Below are positions 62,353 through 64,000 of a DNA stretch of 64,000 bases, in pieces. The DNA is taken from NCBI GenBank assembly GCA_017541275.1, contig JAFXZM010000036.1, forward strand, positions 1 to 64,000, read 5' to 3'. The first letter of the stretch is position 1. Each line of letters begins with the position of its first letter. A model generated the notes under the pieces. The model was not told the DNA's origin, did no database searches, and saw nothing but the letters and a program-made list of their open reading frames with translations. The stretch comes from Oscillospiraceae bacterium. GTDB lineage: Bacteria; Bacillota; Clostridia; Oscillospirales; Ruminococcaceae. The translations under genes were made by a program, and so were the position numbers.

Positions 62353-63072
62353 TCAACCCGCTATCTTCGGAACCCAGTCCGTCATGAAGATGAACAGCCG
62401 CCATATCTGATCGCTCATCCAGCTCAGCGGCGTCTGCAGAATACCGGAGAACACCACGATCATAAATACGATCATCACAATCTGCTGATTGTCGATGAAC
62501 CAGCGGTCGAACTTCGCAGGGGTGAAATAGCTCACGATCTTCGAGCCGTCCAGCGGCGGGATCGGGATGAGATTGAACAGTGCAAGGCCGATATTGACCG
62601 TGATGAAGAATTGCAGGAAATAAAACAGCAGCACCGCCGGATTCATGGCTTCGTCGTTCATCCTGTACTGTGCCCAACCGCTCACAAAGAAATTGCTCAT
62701 AAAGTAGAAGCGATAGACGATCATGCCGATAAATGCGGCAAGCAGGTTGCTGACCGGACCCGCCAGCGCGGTGATCGCGACGCCGAACCGGACACTGTGC
62801 TTGCGGTCGAAGCGGCGGGGATTGATCGGGACCGGCTTTGCCCAGCCGTAGCCCGTGAACAGCAGCATCAGCGCACCGAACGGGTCGATATGCGCGATCG
62901 GGTTGAGGGTCATGCGCCCCTGAATGCTCGCGGTATCGTCGCCGAGCTTGTAGGCCGTCCACGCATGCGCCATTTCATGCAGCGGGAGGATCAGGAAAAT
63001 GATAACTAGATGAGCCAGCAGCTCGATCAGCGTTTTCTGGTCGAGATTGCCGTGCAGCAAATCAAATAACAT
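62353..63072 (-). CDS. M50-family site-2-type membrane protease
   Basis: 240 residues from ATG 63072 (AAAGGAGA upstream). The metal-binding HEMAH (HExxH) motif lies in helix 1-2, with the third ligand in the IPIPPLDGSKI motif near 165. The GPVSNLLAAF segment is conserved. It is a small S2P-type protease often found next to scpA in Firmicutes, with unknown substrate. Confidence 0.92.
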   Translation of the reverse strand: MLFDLLHGNLDQKTLIELLAHLVIIFLILPLHEMAHAWTAYKLGDDTASIQGRMTLNPIAHIDPFGALMLLFTGYGWAKPVPINPRRFDRKHSVRFGVAITALAGPVSNLLAAFIGMIVYRFYFMSNFFVSGWAQYRMNDEAMNPAVLLFYFLQFFITVNIGLALFNLIPIPPLDGSKIVSYFTPAKFDRWFIDNQQIVMIVFMIVVFSGILQTPLSWMSDQIWRLFIFMTDWVPKIAG

Positions 63073-63133
63073 ACGATTTCTCCTTTTCAGTATGGGCGCT
63101 GCGGGCAAAAGCCCGCAGCAGGTGAACAGCATT

Positions 63134-63162
63134 ATTATACCATATAAATCAGAAAAGTGCAA
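63134..63162 (-). promoter_or_regulatory. Sigma-A promoter of the M50-scpA operon
   Basis: Minus strand TTGCAC (63162-63157), 17-base spacer, TATAAT (63139-63134). It lies within repeat unit 1 of 63136-63311. Confidence 0.75.
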
Positions 63163-63311
63163 TGGGCGCAGTAAAATATAATCAACCGTTTGGCATCATT
63201 GGAGCAAAACCGGAGCCGGGCACTGCCCGGTTATACCATATAAATCAGAAAAGTGTAATGGGAGCAGTAAAATATAATCAACCGTTTTGCATCATGGGAG
63301 CAAAACCGGAG
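63136..63311 (-). repeat. Duplicated promoter-bearing segment
   Basis: Two ~80-bp units (63136-63215 and 63232-63311, period 96) are almost identical, separated by the hairpin CCGGG-CACTG-CCCGG. Unit 1 keeps the promoter hexamers TATAAT/TTGCAC; unit 2 has TATAAC/TTACAC. A related piece lies at the cysS promoter. Confidence 0.85.
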
Positions 63312-63339
63312 GCTCCGGCACTTCCCGTACCGAAGCCTC
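63309..63339 (-). terminator. Terminator-like hairpin after mreB
   Basis: GAGGCTCCGG and CCGAAGCCTC pair imperfectly; on the minus strand GGTTTTGC follows. The stem resembles the one after the SPFH gene. Confidence 0.55.
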
Positions 63340-63349
63340 AGCTTTCTGT

Positions 63350-64000
63350 TCAGTAATATTTTACATCGTCCGCGAGAAGCTCCTCATAGTCATCGGGACG
63401 CTCCAGCACCTTGCCGATGCCCTCTGCCACGCAGTCCAGCGGAAATTCCGCAACATAAACCGGCATACCGGTCTCACGGTTGACGAGCTTATCCATGCCT
63501 CTCAGCAGTGCGCTGCCGCCGGTGAGCGTAATGCCCTGCTCAATCACATCGGCGGAAAGCTCCGGCGGCGTGTGGGCAAGCGTTTCGCGGATCGCATCCA
63601 CAATCTCACTCAGCGGCTCGGCGAGCGCCTCCCGCACCTCATCCGACGTGACTGTTATGTTTTCCGGCAGACCGTTCAGCAGATTCCGGCCGCTGACCTC
63701 CATTTCACTGACGTTCGGCTCCGGAAAGGCCGAGCCGATGCCGAGCTTGACTGCCTCTGCCGTTCGTTCGCCGATCAGAAGGCTGTATTTCTTCCGGATA
63801 TAATTCACGATCGCCGTATCAAAGGCATTTCCGGCCGTGCGAACCGTGCGCGAGGAGACAATGCCGCCCATGGACAGCACAGCAATCTCACTGATGCCGC
63901 CGCCGATATCAATAATCATATTGCCGGTCGGCTCCATGACATTCAGGCCGGCGCCGAGTGCGGCTGCAAGCGGCCCCTGCACAAGCTGCACCGGTCTGGC
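63350..64000 (-). CDS. mreB: MreB-type actin-like protein, partial at window edge
   Basis: The last about 216 codons of an MreB/Mbl-type gene, cut by the right edge. Visible landmarks are NMIIDIGGGISEIAVLSMGG (phosphate-binding loop 2), GNAFDTAIVNYIRKKY, IGERTAEAVKLGIGSAFP and the adenosine motif LTGGSALLRGMD. It forms filaments that guide wall synthesis along the membrane. The reading frame continues to base 64000 with no stop, so the start is beyond the window. Confidence 0.93.
   Translation of the reverse strand, partial: ARPVQLVQGPLAAALGAGLNVMEPTGNMIIDIGGGISEIAVLSMGGIVSSRTVRTAGNAFDTAIVNYIRKKYSLLIGERTAEAVKLGIGSAFPEPNVSEMEVSGRNLLNGLPENITVTSDEVREALAEPLSEIVDAIRETLAHTPPELSADVIEQGITLTGGSALLRGMDKLVNRETGMPVYVAEFPLDCVAEGIGKVLERPDDYEELLADDVKYY

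Overview
The window looks like a chromosomal segment of a Gram-positive, fibre-degrading member of the Ruminococcus group (Oscillospiraceae, Clostridia). The grounds are GC-rich low-GC-phylum genes behind classic sigma-A promoters (TTGACA-17-TATAAT), AGGAGG-type ribosome sites, four secreted proteins ending in cellulosomal dockerins, threonine-rich linkers, and endospore genes (spoIVA, a sipL-like gene, spoVAC, a Spo0A-family regulator). The high GC content would fit a species such as R. champanellensis better than R. flavefaciens, but the species is not established here.

Layout. Positions 1-373 carry two tandem strong promoters on the minus strand, most likely those of an rRNA operon lying beyond the left edge. 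374-2827: transglutaminase-like and CNNM membrane proteins. 3423-7782: a dockerin-bearing GH74 xyloglucanase and a divergent leucine-rich-repeat dockerin protein. 7830-10939: spoIVA and its partner sipL. 12115-20677: a long minus-strand run of closely packed genes (amidohydrolase, ABC-F ATPase, two lipoproteins, RluA pseudouridine synthase, CPBP protease, DUF308). 20790-23826: holA, RNase M5-like and a degenerate MBOAT protein with overlapping ends. 23847-24512: an orphan ORF bracketed by dispersed hairpin repeats. 24532-32095: cysS and a 1945-residue modular dockerin protein with LRRs, two threonine linkers and a papain-like cysteine protease-like domain. 32985-35521: cdaA/cdaR, the c-di-AMP synthase module. 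36059-41039: an XRE regulator with a membrane partner, a TM2 protein, and a VTC/DUF4956/carbohydrate-binding-domain cluster. 41137-43613: a GH43 enzyme and a Spo0A-like protein with a degenerate receiver. 44257-44480: a structured ncRNA, possibly 6S RNA. 44707-47322: a dockerin protein with five NPCBM-like repeats. 47409-53272: spoVAC, then oadG-oadB-adhE-kinase. 54565-55460: tRNA-Leu, ireB and a DUF1540 miniprotein. 55798-57313: nfeD and an SPFH protein. 57864-61500: an uncharacterised three-gene run and a zinc-ribbon surface protein. 61584-64000: scpA, an M50 protease and a partial mreB.

How the parts work together. The secreted group (GH74, LRR, NPCBM and protease-like dockerin proteins) would dock onto cohesin scaffolds on or near the cell surface, while the signal-less GH43 probably finishes xylo-oligosaccharides inside the cell. 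adhE and the oad genes suggest mixed fermentation with sodium-linked decarboxylation. The spore genes imply at least a remnant sporulation programme.

Non-coding structure is rich. Intergenic hairpin repeats recur at several sites, one pair showing a compensatory base change. A promoter-bearing segment is duplicated at 63136-63311. The LRR and threonine-linker genes contain recombination-prone internal repeats. No prophage, insertion sequence or CRISPR array was seen.
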